Of a stretch of DNA of 38,935 nt, positions 11,325 through 22,945 are shown one piece after another. Position 1 is the first letter of the stretch. Each line of letters opens with the position of its first letter. The stretch lies in assembly GCA_015680685.1 (NCBI GenBank), contig MNCI01024017.1, positions 165,021-203,955 on the forward strand, given 5' to 3'. A model generated the notes under the pieces. That model saw only the letters and a list, made by a program, of their open reading frames with translations. It searched no databases and was not told the origin of the DNA. Origin of the DNA: Gnetum montanum. Taxonomy: Eukaryota; Streptophyta; Gnetopsida; Gnetales; Gnetaceae. Position numbers and translations under genes: made by a program.

Positions 11325-11665
11325 ATCATCTCTAAGTGGTACCATAGTTTGAGAAATCTGTGATTAATTGTGAGATCTACAATACATCGCAACCCAACAT
11401 TGAAGCCTCATAACCTAACATTGAAGCCCATTGAAAATTGAATCTGACATTTAATCTAACAACAAGTATTATATTGTTATTTTTTTTAAGCTTACTATAT
11501 TGTTTGTTACTAGTTCTAATGCCAAAGGAAAACTAAAATTTCTATATTTGATTTTCCACTAACTAAACTCTTAGATGAAAAATATTGGAAAATGCAGCTA
11601 CCAACATAAACATGGGTGAATATAACAGCGCTATTTTACTGATATTGAGAATTTTAATGTGATTC
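11325..11665 (+). repeat. Module D, copy 1
   Basis: It matches 13478-13790 in direct orientation. Shared landmarks are AGTTTGAGAAATCT, AACATTGAAG, TTCTATATTTGATTTT, CTCTTAGATGAAAAA, TTGGAAAATG and CCAACATAAA. Each D is followed by C-type sequence, so D-C behaves as one duplicated unit. No gene is visible. Confidence 0.6.
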
Positions 11666-11739
11666 TTACACTGATTTATTCAATTTTTTGATCTGATTTA
11701 GAAAAAAGACCTCCAATTTACCTTGCCAATAGGATCCAA

Positions 11740-12935
11740 TTTTTCAGTCTAAGTGGTACATAATCCAGATGCATTAGTAATCCAAGATCACCTTTCAAGA
11801 TGGAACAAGATTTGTGAAATAGAAAATTCATAATGAAGAAATTCCATCCTAAAAGGCAAGCAAAGAGGTAGCAAGTAGAATGTAAAAGGAAGACCAGGAG
11901 GAACGTCCCATTCAAAAACTGTTCCAAAATCCACACATATGTCCAAGTCCAAGTCTGAATATGCATGGCTGCGTGCGAAATTTGGTGTTCAGACCGTCAA
12001 GCTTTAATTCCGTAAGGTGCGGGGGGCAACGTTGTGCAGTGTGTGAAACTTAATTCCATGTTAGAAGGTGTGGCAAGGGCACAATACTGGTCCATGTATG
12101 CACTACCTTATGATTATGTAGTCCATGTCGTGCATGTTGCTCTAAGTTGTGGAGTAAACGGTGAAGGATTCGTGGAAAACCATTCTATCATTATTAAATT
12201 TCAGTTTCAATTTGACAATTTAATGCTTCAAAATAAAATCCAAGCCTTCTTTATAAATGAGATAAAGTTAATACGGCAAAGTTGTGAATGCATAACGGGC
12301 AGGGGAATTGCATTTGTTTAAATAAGGATAAAAGGATGGACCTGCTGGGTGCTAAGCTTTTGTACAGAAGATATTCAGCATCAGAAAATATGATGTCTGA
12401 TTTTATACCAGGGATATGATCCCTGAATTAAGTTTATAATAAGAAAATTGATATAACAAAAACATGTATTTGGCAAATTGAATCAGGGCTTGAGAGATTG
12501 AATTAAGAAATTGAAAAGCTAAAAATCATTCAGCGCAGGAATGTTGAGCTCTTTCGGGTAAGATGTTTGCAAAAACCAACTTCGAATAGGGCCATGACGG
12601 TGGAAAGAACTCAAAGAAGAAAAATAGAAAGAAAATTGAACACAAATTTTCCAAATTTTTAATGCACAGAAACCAGCGGTTGAGCACTGTGCTTGTACAC
12701 TCTTAACACGGTCAGTGATGGAAAGGACAAAGTAGAAGTCTAAGCACATGTAGAACAGATTAAAGGGCAGGGCCCACAATTTGTTTACATTTGTAGTATT
12801 ATTATTACGTCGAATTCAGCTGCCCAACTCGCAGGACACGGCATTGAAAGCGTTCGCGGGGATGAGAAACCGAAAAGTTCAAACTTAAAAGTAAAAACTC
12901 TAGAATTTAATTTAATTTTGCATTCAAGGTGTAAC
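11740..12935 (+). repeat. Module C, copy 2 (long)
   Basis: This is the longest upstream match to 25930-27425. It begins with CACCTTTCAAGATGGAACAA, runs through GCATGGCTGCGTGCG, AAGCTTTAATTCCGTAAGG and GTGAAACTTAATTCC, then continues like copy 1 to GCATTCAAGGTGTAACGT. In the gene-proximal copy the module ends at the matching GTGCAACGT (about 27422) and the receptor gene starts about 430 bases later. Here SINE units follow instead. Open frames at 12034-12321 (+) and 12519-12779 (-) lie inside the repeat and look like chance. Confidence 0.7.
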
Positions 12936-13052
12936 GTCTTAAGATATATAATTCAATATAATTTATCATTATCTGCAAAAATCCAAACCATATCTTACTC
13001 TTAGGTTAACATGTTATTGTTCATGTTGAGAACATTAGTTAGGGGAATTGTG

Positions 13053-13200
13053 TGTGTTGGAACCCAAAAAATTTGAAACATAGGTACACCTCAAGATTGA
13101 TAGAAGTTTATAAATCAATGCTATCTAGTAGACTCAAACGTATGACATGGGGTTACAAGGCCAAGACCCGTACCAGTAATCTAACATCTCATTGTTAAAA
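13053..13200 (-). mobile_element. SINE, one unit of a second tandem pair
   Basis: Read on the - strand it runs AACAATGAGATGTTAGATTA, GGGTCTTGGCC, a B-box-like GTTTGAGTC, ATAAACTTCTATCAATCTTG and GGGTTCCAACAC. It is close in sequence to 8071-8219. The neighbouring unit 13201-13347 makes a head-to-tail pair. Confidence 0.65.
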
Positions 13201-13347
13201 CTTGAAATAAATGAAATATAGATACACCACAAGATATATATTCGAATTATAATTTTATATAACTCAACATTGCCTACTAAAATCAAACCTATGACCTAGA
13301 GTTCCCAAACCAAGTGTTTTACCACTAAGTTGACACTTCATTGTTAT
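13201..13347 (-). mobile_element. SINE, other unit of the second tandem pair
   Basis: On the - strand the head is AACAATGAAGTGTCAACTTA, followed by AGGTTTGATTTTAGTAGG. The tail is worn (AATATATATCTTGTGGTGTA). It abuts 13053-13200 without a gap, giving the same dimer arrangement as 7921-8219. Confidence 0.55.
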
Positions 13348-13477
13348 TGGGGGCATTAGTGACTAACTAGTCACCTCAATTATTTATTTTGTTCAGATCT
13401 ATTATCATGAGAGTTGTAGCCCTACCATGCCAATTTTTTAGGCTTAAGTATAATAATGTCATGCTTTGTACCCAAGA

Positions 13478-13790
13478 GGTACTTGTTAGCACCCTAGTTT
13501 GAGAAATCTATGAGAAATTACAAGATCTATAATAAATTGCTAGGTAACATTGAAGGTGATTTAAAATCAGATAAGATATATAATCTAATGAACAATACTA
13601 TATTTTTATTGATTTTTAAGTTTAATAAATTATTTATTGCTAATTGTGAAGCCAGCCAAAAACTAAAAGTTCTATATTTGATTTTTCACTCTAAGCTCTT
13701 AGATGAAAAAAATTGGAAAATGGGGCCGCCAACATAAATAGATATAGCTACTCTATTTTGCTAATATTGATGATTTTAATCTACATTATA
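13478..13790 (+). repeat. Module D, copy 2
   Basis: This is a direct repeat of 11325-11665 with the landmarks AGTTTGAGAAATCTATGA, AACATTGAAGG, TTCTATATTTGATTTTTCAC and CTCTTAGATGAAAAA. The open frame 13510-13737 falls inside it. It is not open in the other copy, which argues against coding. Confidence 0.6.
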
Positions 13791-13904
13791 TGGAATTGTT
13801 GTTTTTAAAAATAATTATCTACTAACCAATAATTACTATTTTCCAATCTATGGTTAACCCTCTAAATGCCAGCTTGGAGGCATATTCCTAAGCGATCAAA
13901 TATT

Positions 13905-14340
13905 CTCAAAGAAACGCCAAACTTTAATTCTGTACCCCTCTGGAGAAACATGGAAAAAAGGCACAATTACGTTGGTGACAGTATACAGTGCGCAAGATTT
14001 GACTATGTAGTTGGTGCCGTGCAGGTCTTTGGTTAGTAAAAAGCCATGGTGGTCTTCGGTGAATGGTTAGTAAGAAGCTATGGTGGTCATCGGTTAATAC
14101 AGAGCGGTAGAAAAATGGTAAAAGTACATTTCAGTACTTCAGTACTAAAGTCTGCACCACGCCACCGGGGTCTTTGGTTGGTAAAAAGCAGTGGAAAAAT
14201 TGTAACAAGACAATTCAATACTTTGGCACTTGAGTCTGCACCGTTGGCTAGTAAAAGATCTGGCAGGTCTGCAATGTACGTTGGTTCGTAAAAACATAGC
14301 GCGGTCATTTATCAATATAATTTGCACCGTTCAAAAAATG
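13905..14340 (+). repeat. Worn module C start followed by short tandem repeats
   Basis: The part 13905-14030 resembles the beginning of module C (AACTTTAATTCTGTA, AGGCACAATTACG, GACTATGTAGTTGGTGCCGTG). After it, a unit of about 30-34 bases is repeated: GGTCTTTGGTTAGTAAAAAG at 14023, GGTCTTCGGTGAATGGTTAG at 14050, a related GGTCATCGGTTAATAC, and again GGTCTTTGGTTGGTAAAAAG near 14168. Overlapping open frames on both strands here follow from the repeat and are not genes. Confidence 0.55.
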
Positions 14341-15264
14341 TATAAACGTAACGGAACAATTCACTTTGGCAACGGACTCTTCACCGTTGTGATATGATAA
14401 TTTGAAGAGCCTATTAGGCTTAGAATTTCAAGGCTGGTTGTGATAATTTGAAGAGAGCTAAAGAGTGACCATTTTTCAATGTTAGAAGGCCTCGTACCTT
14501 TAAGAGTAGCAATGATGGCTGTACGACGGTGAACTGATTTGCAAGGAAGAGGATGCCACTAAATATTCATCTTTTTTTTGGGGCTCATGCTTTCCTGGTC
14601 TGCCTGGATTGATTAGGTTAGTACCATGGTTGCTTTTTTCTAAATTGTTGTTTGCATAGAGTGTTGCAATTACACTAGTACATGATTCATTTCTGGAATT
14701 TATTCTTAGTTTATTAGTTGAAGATTGAAATTGGGTATCATTTTCAACATAAAAAATGTTGAAAGATCGCTTAAACATAAAAATTCGGGACTTCTTGAGA
14801 AAGGGCTAAGATAGGATTAATTATGAGAACTAGAAACTAGAAATTTTTTATTTCGTCTAGGAAATCACAAGAGAAGTTGAAAACATCATTGATGTAATGA
14901 TCCAAGTAGATAGGGTCAACTTGAGAGAAAACAATTAAAATTAATATTATAATTCATTTGAATGTAAGTCAAAGATGGGTAAAATAAAAATATATGTTCT
15001 TCATCTTCTGTGCTTTACTTGCACAATCTGCAAATACACTCTTCTCTAGGTAAATTAATCCAATGACTTGTATCAATAAGGAGATAATGAGAGCTCCTCT
15101 AAGAAAATGTGCTTTTGAGTATTAGATAACAAACCTCGTTTAAGGGAATGTAAATAAAAATGTTTTTTGTTTTTTTTTTTTTTTGCAATGTTCAACCAAA
15201 ATCTAGCCAAGAATTTATCTTTTAGAGTCTTCTAGAACTAAGGTTCATTATCAAGTATGCAATT
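14341..15264. other. Intergenic, no gene seen
   Basis: This is AT-rich sequence with a short duplicated TGATAATTTGAAGAG (near 14394 and 14441) and a poly-T run near 15165-15184. The open frame 14500-14778 on the - strand has no recognisable feature. The stretch ends at the left edge of the retroelement; the last five bases before it, CAATT, may be half of an imperfect target-site duplication. Confidence 0.5.
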
Positions 15265-16106
15265 TGATGAGTGGCGAGGTACCCCTACACTCAACCATAC
15301 TAATATGAGTGTTTCATGCATGATCTGGTCAAACTCCACAGACAGGCTACTTGTGGTATCTAGATAGTTACTCGTTGGTCGTAGTTCGTTGTCTTCCCAC
15401 CTAGACTAGTATTTGCTTTGTCATGTATGGTTTAGTCCAAAGTGAGGCATATTATGTGGTTTCTATCCTAGTGCTACTCCTGGAGGCAATGGAAANTATG
15501 TGGTTTCTATCCTAGTGCTACTCCTGGAGGCAATGGAAAATAACTTGTTAAGTTAAGAGAGAAAGGGTGAAGAGAGTCTAAGCTAGCCTAAGTGCAATGA
15601 GCATCTGTTCCTTAATCATTTATACACATCTTGGACCCCGTGCACAACTACCACTAGGATTACCAAGCACATGGCCTAGGTAGGCTACTAGGATACCAAG
15701 TAGTCACACTTGAATGCTCATGATTAAGTCATACTCATTCCGTGTTTAAGGAGTTTAGGGTGAAGAGATATTAACTACAAAAGCAATAAATAACAATAAC
15801 AATTAATTAATTAAACTAAGTGAATGCTGCAATGATGAAGTAATCTCGATCTTTATTTCCGGTCATGTGCATGTCCAAGTACGTTACACTCAAATAAAGG
15901 TTTCACACAATTACAATTATCACACTACAGGCATGCACTGGGAGAAAGGGTTGAGAGGAAAAAATGACAAAAAGACTCTACTCTAACACTAAACTGACTC
16001 CTCTCGTGCGCCTACATGTGTATTTATAGGCTCACACGGGAGTCACGATATCGTGGATCCAATATTAGGGATTCGATATCGTACCCTGATGAATCACAAT
16101 TCATCA
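15265..16106 (-). repeat. 3' LTR of the 15-24 kb element
   Basis: The LTR reads TGATGAGTGGCGAGG to CACAATTCATCA on the + strand. Near its right end are GATATC motifs (16047-16080) and a reversed TATA box at 16021-16030. It contains an artificial 43-base duplication around the N at 15496, so the true length is nearer 798. It matches 22946-23787 along its full length. Confidence 0.85.
15453..15539. other. Unmerged 43-base contig overlap around an N
   Basis: Bases 15453-15495 and 15497-15539 are identical and separated only by the N at 15496. The partner LTR has one copy of this stretch (near 23140). The pattern is that of two contigs whose overlapping ends were joined by an N instead of merged. 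Confidence 0.85.
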
Positions 16107-16118
16107 TATCCCCACAAC
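16107..16118 (-). promoter_or_regulatory. Polypurine tract of the 15-24 kb element
   Basis: On the - strand it reads GTTGTGGGGATA directly before the LTR. It is preceded by GGATGAGTTTTCATTC, the same context as the tracts of the other copies. It sets the orientation of the element as minus. Confidence 0.8.
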
Positions 16119-16299
16119 TGAATGAAAACTCATCCTCGAGTCAAAATGAGAACAACCCCCATTGATTATACAATGGATAGGTATAGGATTATTGACTGAT
16201 GGGAAATTTATTCATGCCACAGTGGAGAACTCAATACAACAAAATTGGGACACAACACAAAAAAATGCAAATTCACAAAATGATAAAATTTTGTGGAAC

Positions 16300-19056
16300 T
16301 CATGTGGTTCCAAGTGGTAGTGGCTCCTCCATGGGTTGCTTCCCCTTGTCTTGTGCTTCAGGTTTTGGAATTTGATGACGTTGAAGTAATGCCTGGAGCT
16401 TTTCCTCTTTCGTTTGGGGATCCTGTGCCATCCATGCTAATACTCCAATGTTTGATGGAGTCGGCACCTTCCATGGGCACGGTAGTTGCGGGAACATCTT
16501 ATTTGCTTTAACATACCAAACCACAAACAACCGTTGTTCCTCTTCGTAGGCTCTGGCTTTGTCCCTATACTCTTGAAAATTTGTAAGCCGTCGAGCCAAG
16601 TCTGCTATGACATCGTTTGGTCCTTGGTAGCTTACTTTAACCACCTCTAGTTTAGAATTTGCAACTTCTAGCTTCTGCAATGTTTTCTTGTGCTCTACAA
16701 ATTCTGCTTCATATTTCGCGTAGGTGGTAGCTACCTGCCCCTCGAGCTCTATCCTCAGATGCCCTGCTATCAACATGGCTAGATTGGCATACCACAAGTT
16801 TGCCAATTCCATGTACTCTATGAGGTCTTGAATCTGCAAGTCCCGGCTTTTAAGTTCCACCTGGTGGGAAAATGCATATGTGTCCAATATGGCCAACCAA
16901 TCAATGTGTTAAGCACTGAAAGCATTGATGTGGGCCTTGACCATATGGATCTTCTTCTCGATGACTTGCTTGTACATTCCCACCTAGTCTTGGAAATGCT
17001 CTTTTAACTTTTCGTGCTGCTTGGCCTCATTTTGCCACGTGCTTATTTCGATGGCCATCTTCTGACGAATTGCGCGTACCTCCTCCATTGAGAGGGTTCG
17101 ATTTTCTCTGGCCAAACAGTTCATATCTTGATTGACCCTAATCAGTTGTTTTCGTAGCTGTTGAAATTTTTCTTCAAGAAAATTCTTCTATTTTTCCATA
17201 GCAGTCAATCGAAGATTGTCAATAACAAGTTGTTTATTCTCCTCTTGTAAGGCTCTAAGTGGCTTGGCGTGCACGTAGGTTTGCACTTATGCCTTGGAGG
17301 CATCCTAGTCGGACTTCTCTTTCTTCTCTGCCACTCTCTTATTATCCACTAACAATTTATTAAGTTTCTCGGTCCTAAAGGCATCCAACTGGTCTGCAAG
17401 AACAAATTGAGAGGGATCCCACAATGCAGATTGCAGGGTTACAAGCCTTTCTTGAAGTTTTGCTAACTCTACTTCTGCGTGCTCGGCCCAAATATTTGTC
17501 ATGAACAACTTTCCCTTGGTAGAGATGAGGTCTAAATATGCTGCTGTGACATCTTGTGGGATGTCGAACAAGGACGTCATCACTTGTCCTATTTGCAGCA
17601 ACTGATCAAGCACATCCTCATGCTCCGTAGAACTCATTGAGGGACCAGCTAATGTTTGAGCATCATGTGCTCCCTTGAAGTCTACCAGTGGCACAACAGG
17701 GATGTTGAAGGATTCTTTGATATAGTCTACAACCACTTTTGTGGCTCTTGCTGCATCTTGGTGCTACATGACCACCACTATGGCCACTTCACCAGTCTTG
17801 AGTTGCACCTAAAAGGATGCAGCATTCCCTAAAATCTATTGTGACCAATAAATCTCCCCTCCTCTTGTCTGAATAGACACCTCACCCTGTGCTCGATGTA
17901 TAGAGACAGTGGAACATATGGTATCGTTGATGATGTGGAAGAGATTAGCATCATCATGACTCCCCTAACTAACCGTCTCAACGATGGCCCTGAGATGGCA
18001 CATTAATGGTTGATAATCCTATGGCGGTGGCGGTTAGTCTCGCTAGCTTATGCTGGGCCATGCTTCTTGTTGTTGATTGGGCCTTGAGCTTGGGAGTTGG
18101 CTAGGCCCTGTAGTTTGAGTTGCAGTGGGCCCCACCATTTGTTCTTGTTCTTACTCTGGCTTTGGCTCCAGTGTCTCACTAGCACTTTTCCTTGGAACTG
18201 GGGGACATCATTGGTGTACCCTAGAATTCCAGCATGCTTGCACAGCTTCTTGATGAGACAAGGGAAGGGCAACGTGAACTTCCCTATCTTGTGTTCTTCA
18301 AACGCCTTAAGATCTCCATGAGATATAGATGGGGCAAGTTAGCATTAACCTTTCCCATTAATATCGCACTTCCTCTTACTACATATGTTGAAATCCTATT
18401 TAATCCTTTTGTAGGAAAGATGTGATAAGTACCAATCTTGAAGTAGATTCTCTCTTCCAATGTCAATTCTCTATATATCTTATCTTCCTTACTGTATGCC
18501 TTGTTCAACCAAACTTTTCACACATCTATGTCGAAGCAAGTGGACAGGTGAGCAACTTTCAGCCTTGTATTCAGAAGGTTTATCGCTTATGAAATAGCCT
18601 TGGTGGAAAAATCAATAGACACACCACCAATTTCTACCATGGTGCCTTCTGCTTTATTGTGCCAAAATTGGTATGTTTCTCCTAAGTACCAGGCACCACT
18701 TTCGGAGAGGATAGGCCACAATGGGGACCCTTGAGCTGGTCCCTAATGGCCTCAAGAGAAAATTCTGTGAAGGGTCTGAAGTTCAATTCCACGATCACTG
18801 CAGTTGATGTGGATCTTTCACGGATGACCTAAACACACTCCAGGGACAACGTGAGGTGTTGTCCTTGTTTAGGCACTGCAATAGATCCACCTTCTACCTA
18901 TTCTGATTGTACAGTAACAAGAGTCTCTTGATGGATACTGAAGGATTATGCCTCCTACTTTGTATGTTGCTCGGTAGACACCTGACCTCTACCTCTCCTG
19001 GGTCACTTAGATGCACCTTGAGAGGGACCTTCTTGTTGTCTACGCTTTAGGGGCAT
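16300..19056 (-). pseudogene. Decayed retroelement ORF2 (plant-transposon domain plus coiled coil), best copy
   Basis: This would be about 919 codons from MPLKRRQQEGPSQG to MEEPLPLGTT. Open pieces include 17305-17736 (143 codons) and 16300-16896 (198 codons). The N-terminal third has, in order, VELNFRPFTEF, WYLGETYQFW, EIGGVSIDFS, YFKIGTYHIFP, ISTYVV and LPFPCLIKKLCKHAGI. This spacing of an 'IDFS' strand, a tryptophan-rich stretch and a final FPxLIxxLCxxAG motif is what I know from the 'putative plant transposon protein' domain of plant LTR elements; the assignment is from memory of the pattern. The C-terminal half is rich in Leu, Glu, Gln and Lys with heptad-like spacing, then MELANLWYANLAML and FPQLPCPWKVP. 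Several stops interrupt it. It lies just before the polypurine tract, the position of env-like or extra ORFs in plant Ty3/Gypsy elements. Its role is unknown. Confidence 0.75.
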
Positions 19057-20971
19057 CTACAATCACATAGGGCCAATCATTAGTAAGGTTGCTTACCAAA
19101 GTTAAGTTATACCTTACTTCTTGCCTTAATGAAATTATCTTTTTTCTATGATTTAAAGTTAGAAATTTTTATGAAAATATCCCCAAATTTTTTTAATATT
19201 TGGCCCCACTTTGCTTAGGTGGTTTCAAAGTTTAATTTCTCGGTATAGATAAGGAGATGAAATTGTTTTTGGCACATGTTTATTATTTTTATACCTAATT
19301 ACCCTTGATAGTGTCCTTTGGGAGATGACAAATTTTAAAAAATTTATGCACAATTCAGCATGCACCCCTCCCCCACGACTAAGCTAAACACTTCAGGTTC
19401 AAGTAGGTTCAAACAGAATGAAAATCAAAGTGCTAGCGAGAAAGTTATGGTTAGTAGATCAAGAGGTGTGCAAGTTACAAGTTGGAGAAGAAAATTTGAA
19501 AAACTCTCCCACGNGTAAACTGAGGACTTTTGGTCAATGAAAAGGGTCTAGGGTAATATAAACTAGTCCTGAAGGCACAAAAAGTATAATGGTGTAAAAT
19601 ATGATAATGAAAGTTATGAAGAGGAGGAAAAAGGACATGTGTTGGCTCATAGGAATGTTTCAATCGGAAGGATGATAAGGCAAAGAAGAACATTGATAAT
19701 ACTTGGAGGGTATAAGATGATGTGCGGGAGATGTGTTATGAGTGCAAATTACAAGGGTTACGCAAGTGTGTCCTCCCCAAAGTAGGTTCCTACCTATAAT
19801 GCCCTTACGTAACCACACCTTAAAATGTTCATAGGCACTGGAAGTGTTAAATGTAATCCACACCAGTTTCACAAAACACACACATGTAGATACCACCATG
19901 ATGATGTATAGATTCAATGCTACACAAGATACGAGTCACAAATTCATGAATAGCGAGATGAGGTGAATTGTAGAAGGGATTGCAGAGATTGGGACATGAG
20001 GTAACTAACTTAGGGCACAATGAATCCTCAGTGTAAGGCATGATTAATGTGTCATTAACATGTTGCTCAAAATTAGGACCAAGTCCATTCCTTTGATTAG
20101 TGACATCGCATTGCTTCATCCAATGATGAACAACCATAAGAGCACCATGACAACAAGGCGTACGATCACTTAGCGTTTCATTCGAGGGAGGAGTGATTTT
20201 TGCTTTGCGACATACATGTTTTTTTTTATGTATTACTTAATCCAAAGAAGCCACCTACCTTCAGGCATGGGTGCATGTCTTTCTAGTGGGACCCCCTAGA
20301 ATAGCATTATTATTATTATTTTTCTAGTTGAGTGCCTTTTGATTACTCTTACTCCCATTTTTCATTAGATCTATAAGGATCTTAGTACAACCAAGCTACA
20401 TGATAACTCCTACTGATGTTACCAAAGAGAATCCACAAGTCCCCTTGATGTCACACCCTAACCATTCCCTCTTGGTCCATCCTTCTTTGTTCTAGGCACA
20501 ATAACACAAAAATTATTTTAAGTTTTAATGATTAGGAATATCATTATTCCCAAGGCAGAACCTCTTATTAATAGAATGAGTGAGTGGATGTGATGGGCTC
20601 ACTGTCCAAGTAATTAGTCACCTGAGACTTAATAGCATAGAACAACACCTCAACCAAGGAGTCACATAAATGTTTTATTCCTAGATGAGATTACTCATAA
20701 AAAGGTAAAAAAATCAAATAATAAGTTGAAAAGTGAAAAACTAAAAAACAAAAATTTTAAAATTAAAGAAAATGAAAAATATTTATTAATTTTGCTTATT
20801 ATTAGAATGGGGGATATCCCCCATAACTAAACGGTTGAGCATGGCTAGGACTAATAAATGAAGAATTGGAATCCTTGCATGTTGGAAATATTGGGACTTA
20901 GTCATACTTACCCCATTGGGGTTCACACACTTGATTAGAGTTGATATAGTGGGGCAAGTTATAAGATGTGG
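19057..20971 (-). other. Conserved non-coding spacer between gag and ORF2
   Basis: Read on the - strand, the blocks GGTGTGACATCAAGGGG (near 20440), AAAGACATGCACCCATGCCT (near 20275) and CTACTTTGGGGAGGACACAC (near 19775) recur in the same order in the other three copies. No open frame is shared between copies, and the - strand frames at 19475-20137 show no pol motif. The spacer therefore seems to be a non-coding part of the element. An N lies at 19513 with no duplication beside it. Confidence 0.6.
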
Positions 20972-22794
20972 TTACTTTATAAGGGGTTGACCCACTATGG
21001 TACTTGTGACCTTAAGATGGTATGCAAGGATCAACATGTCTACCCATGTGGCTATATTCATTGGGCGACATAGTTGTTCGAGTATTGAGTGGTGGCCTTG
21101 ATAAGGTAACACGAGGCGTTGGGTTCGAAGAGGAAGATGAACCACAGTGTTGAAATTGCGCTGATTTAGAGGATGCAATGGGCTCAAAATTGTGTTGTCC
21201 ATTCTTATGATCATGCTAAAAGAAGGGGCGTCTTCAATGTTGAGGAGAGTTCCCATTGTTGTTGTCAGTAGAAGCACAAGTAATATTCATGGGTTGATGT
21301 TGTGATGCAAAACCTTTTGGTACAATTGGTGGCGATACAGAAGGAGGTGAAGGATGAGAATGTTGAAATTGAGGAGGAGTGTAAGGTACCCAAGGTGGTG
21401 GTTCTATTGGTGAGAATATGGGTTGATAGTATTGAGGAGAATGATAATAATGTGGTGAGATAGAGTATGTTGACCTAGTTGGGGAAACAGGATGTTGAAC
21501 TTGAGAAGTACTTAGATTCGGATGGTGTAAAGGGTGTAACCAGTTTAGGGATGGCCTCCCCCACAATTGGGATTGTTGCCACTATGATCAAACATAGTAT
21601 CTCTATACAAACTATGGATGTAACACTCTTCCCCAATGCTCCTGTAAATGTGACAAGATTGGACATTGGCCCTTGGGGTGATCGTACAGTCAAATGTTGC
21701 ATTGATGCGTATGATTGGCAGTTGGGCTATTATTTTTTTCAACCCTTCTTTTTGATTATCTAAGGGTATTTTGTCTTGCTTCTTGGTTCATCATAACTCT
21801 ACCTCCAATGATGTTGGCTTATTCTCTACATTTTTTATGCATCCATTCCATCATCTTATTGATCTTTGCCTCAATCTCATCCAATGATTGAAGTGTTGGG
21901 AAAGATGGTTCCACCTCCTTGAGGTGAGTTGATTTCTCCTCTTCATTATCATGTGCCCTTGTTGATTTTTGGGCTTGTTGAGATTTTTTAGTATTCTCCC
22001 ATTCAGCCATTTCTCCTTCTTCTTTTGATACCCGCTTAATAAGCTCTTGGACTTGATGCATTCGCAGTTCATATAGTTGACCTCAGGCATACATCCCTAA
22101 GGTTTCCCTTGTTTCATTATGGAGCCCATCTGTGATATGGTACATTAGCCTTTCCTCAGAGAACCCATGGCATGGGCAGTCGTTTAACAATGCATAATAT
22201 CTGTCTAAGGCCATGTCCAATGGTTCATGTTGTGCTTGTTTTCACTCTTGGATTTGTTTCCTCAAGGCTGACACTCTTGCATAGGTTTGATATCTTTCAT
22301 TGAAGAGTTCTACCATTGTTGGCTAACATTGAATTGATTTTGGTTTTAAGGACATATACCATACTTTTGTGTGGCCAATGAGTGTCATAGGAAAGAGCTT
22401 AACTTTTTTCCATCCATTATCAATGTTGTTCCATGCACAAGCATCATGGAAGGCTTGTAAATGTTGTTGTGGATCTAAATTGTAGCCTCTTGAAAACTTA
22501 GGAAAGCTGTTTAAGTCAAGCCTAGGCAGATGGCTTTTCTTTACATTGCCTACGGGATATTCGAATGGCCTCTTGTATATGCGTTAAGCTTGTAGTGGCT
22601 AGTAGGGGCTCATTATCACTAGGTATGTTATGCATTCATGAGTTGGGATGATGTTGTCTTCGTTTATGTTCATAGGAAACCCCTACATCAAATTGGGTAC
22701 TCCAAACTTTATCTTCATCATCATATAATTTGTTGGTTTTCCAATGAATTGTCTCACTAGTTGTTGCATTGTTAGAGTCTTGTGAGAGAGACAT
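20972..22794 (-). pseudogene. gag: Decayed gag of the retroelement
   Basis: The start at 22794 gives MSLSQDSNNATTSE, 130 bases inside the primer site. A capsid-like region follows (about 22560-22150): LDLNSFPKFSRGYN, HLQAFHDACAWNNI, VKLFPMTLIGHTKVWY, LFNERYQTYARV and later RYYALLNDCPCHGF. This is the pattern of the retrotransposon gag family, where a helix with FHDAC-like residues precedes LFPxxLxGxAxxW. A Lys/Glu-rich linker comes next (to about 21820). Near 21670 the stretch SCHIYRSIGEEC looks like a CCHC zinc knuckle with one Cys and the His lost. The tail (21566-20972) is rich in Pro, His, Ser and Gln. Several stops and frame changes make it non-functional. Gag packages the element RNA into particles. 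Confidence 0.75.
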
Positions 22795-22926
22795 GGTTGT
22801 GAATTTGTGTGTGATTTAATTGCAATTATTATTATTAGTTATTATATTTTTTTCCTAAAAGTTATATCGTTAATACTTTGTTACATCGATCTTATATGAT
22901 GCAACTAATCTAAATAACTAGCATCG

Positions 22927-22944
22927 TCCTCGGCAATGGCGCCA
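22927..22944 (-). promoter_or_regulatory. Primer binding site, tRNA-Asp type
   Basis: On the - strand the 18 bases one position inside the 5' LTR are TGGCGCCATTGCCGAGGA. The complement of the plant tRNA-Asp 3' end, as I know it, is TGGCGCCGTTGCCGGGGA, so 16 of 18 match and both differences are G to A. This site is used by several plant Ty3/Gypsy lineages, including Athila. It proves the - orientation and the LTR boundary. Confidence 0.85.
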
Positions 22945-22945
22945 A

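Noticed and set aside
14046-14327. Three overlapping open frames on both strands
   Set aside because: They arise from a short tandem repeat of about 30 bases with few stops and show no domain or conservation.
16293-16511. A + strand open frame of 72 codons
   Set aside because: It is antisense to the C-terminal end of ORF2, whose - strand reading is supported by conservation in two other copies.
21479-21763. A + strand open frame of 94 codons
   Set aside because: It is antisense to the gag tail and the worn zinc-knuckle region, which make sense only on the - strand.
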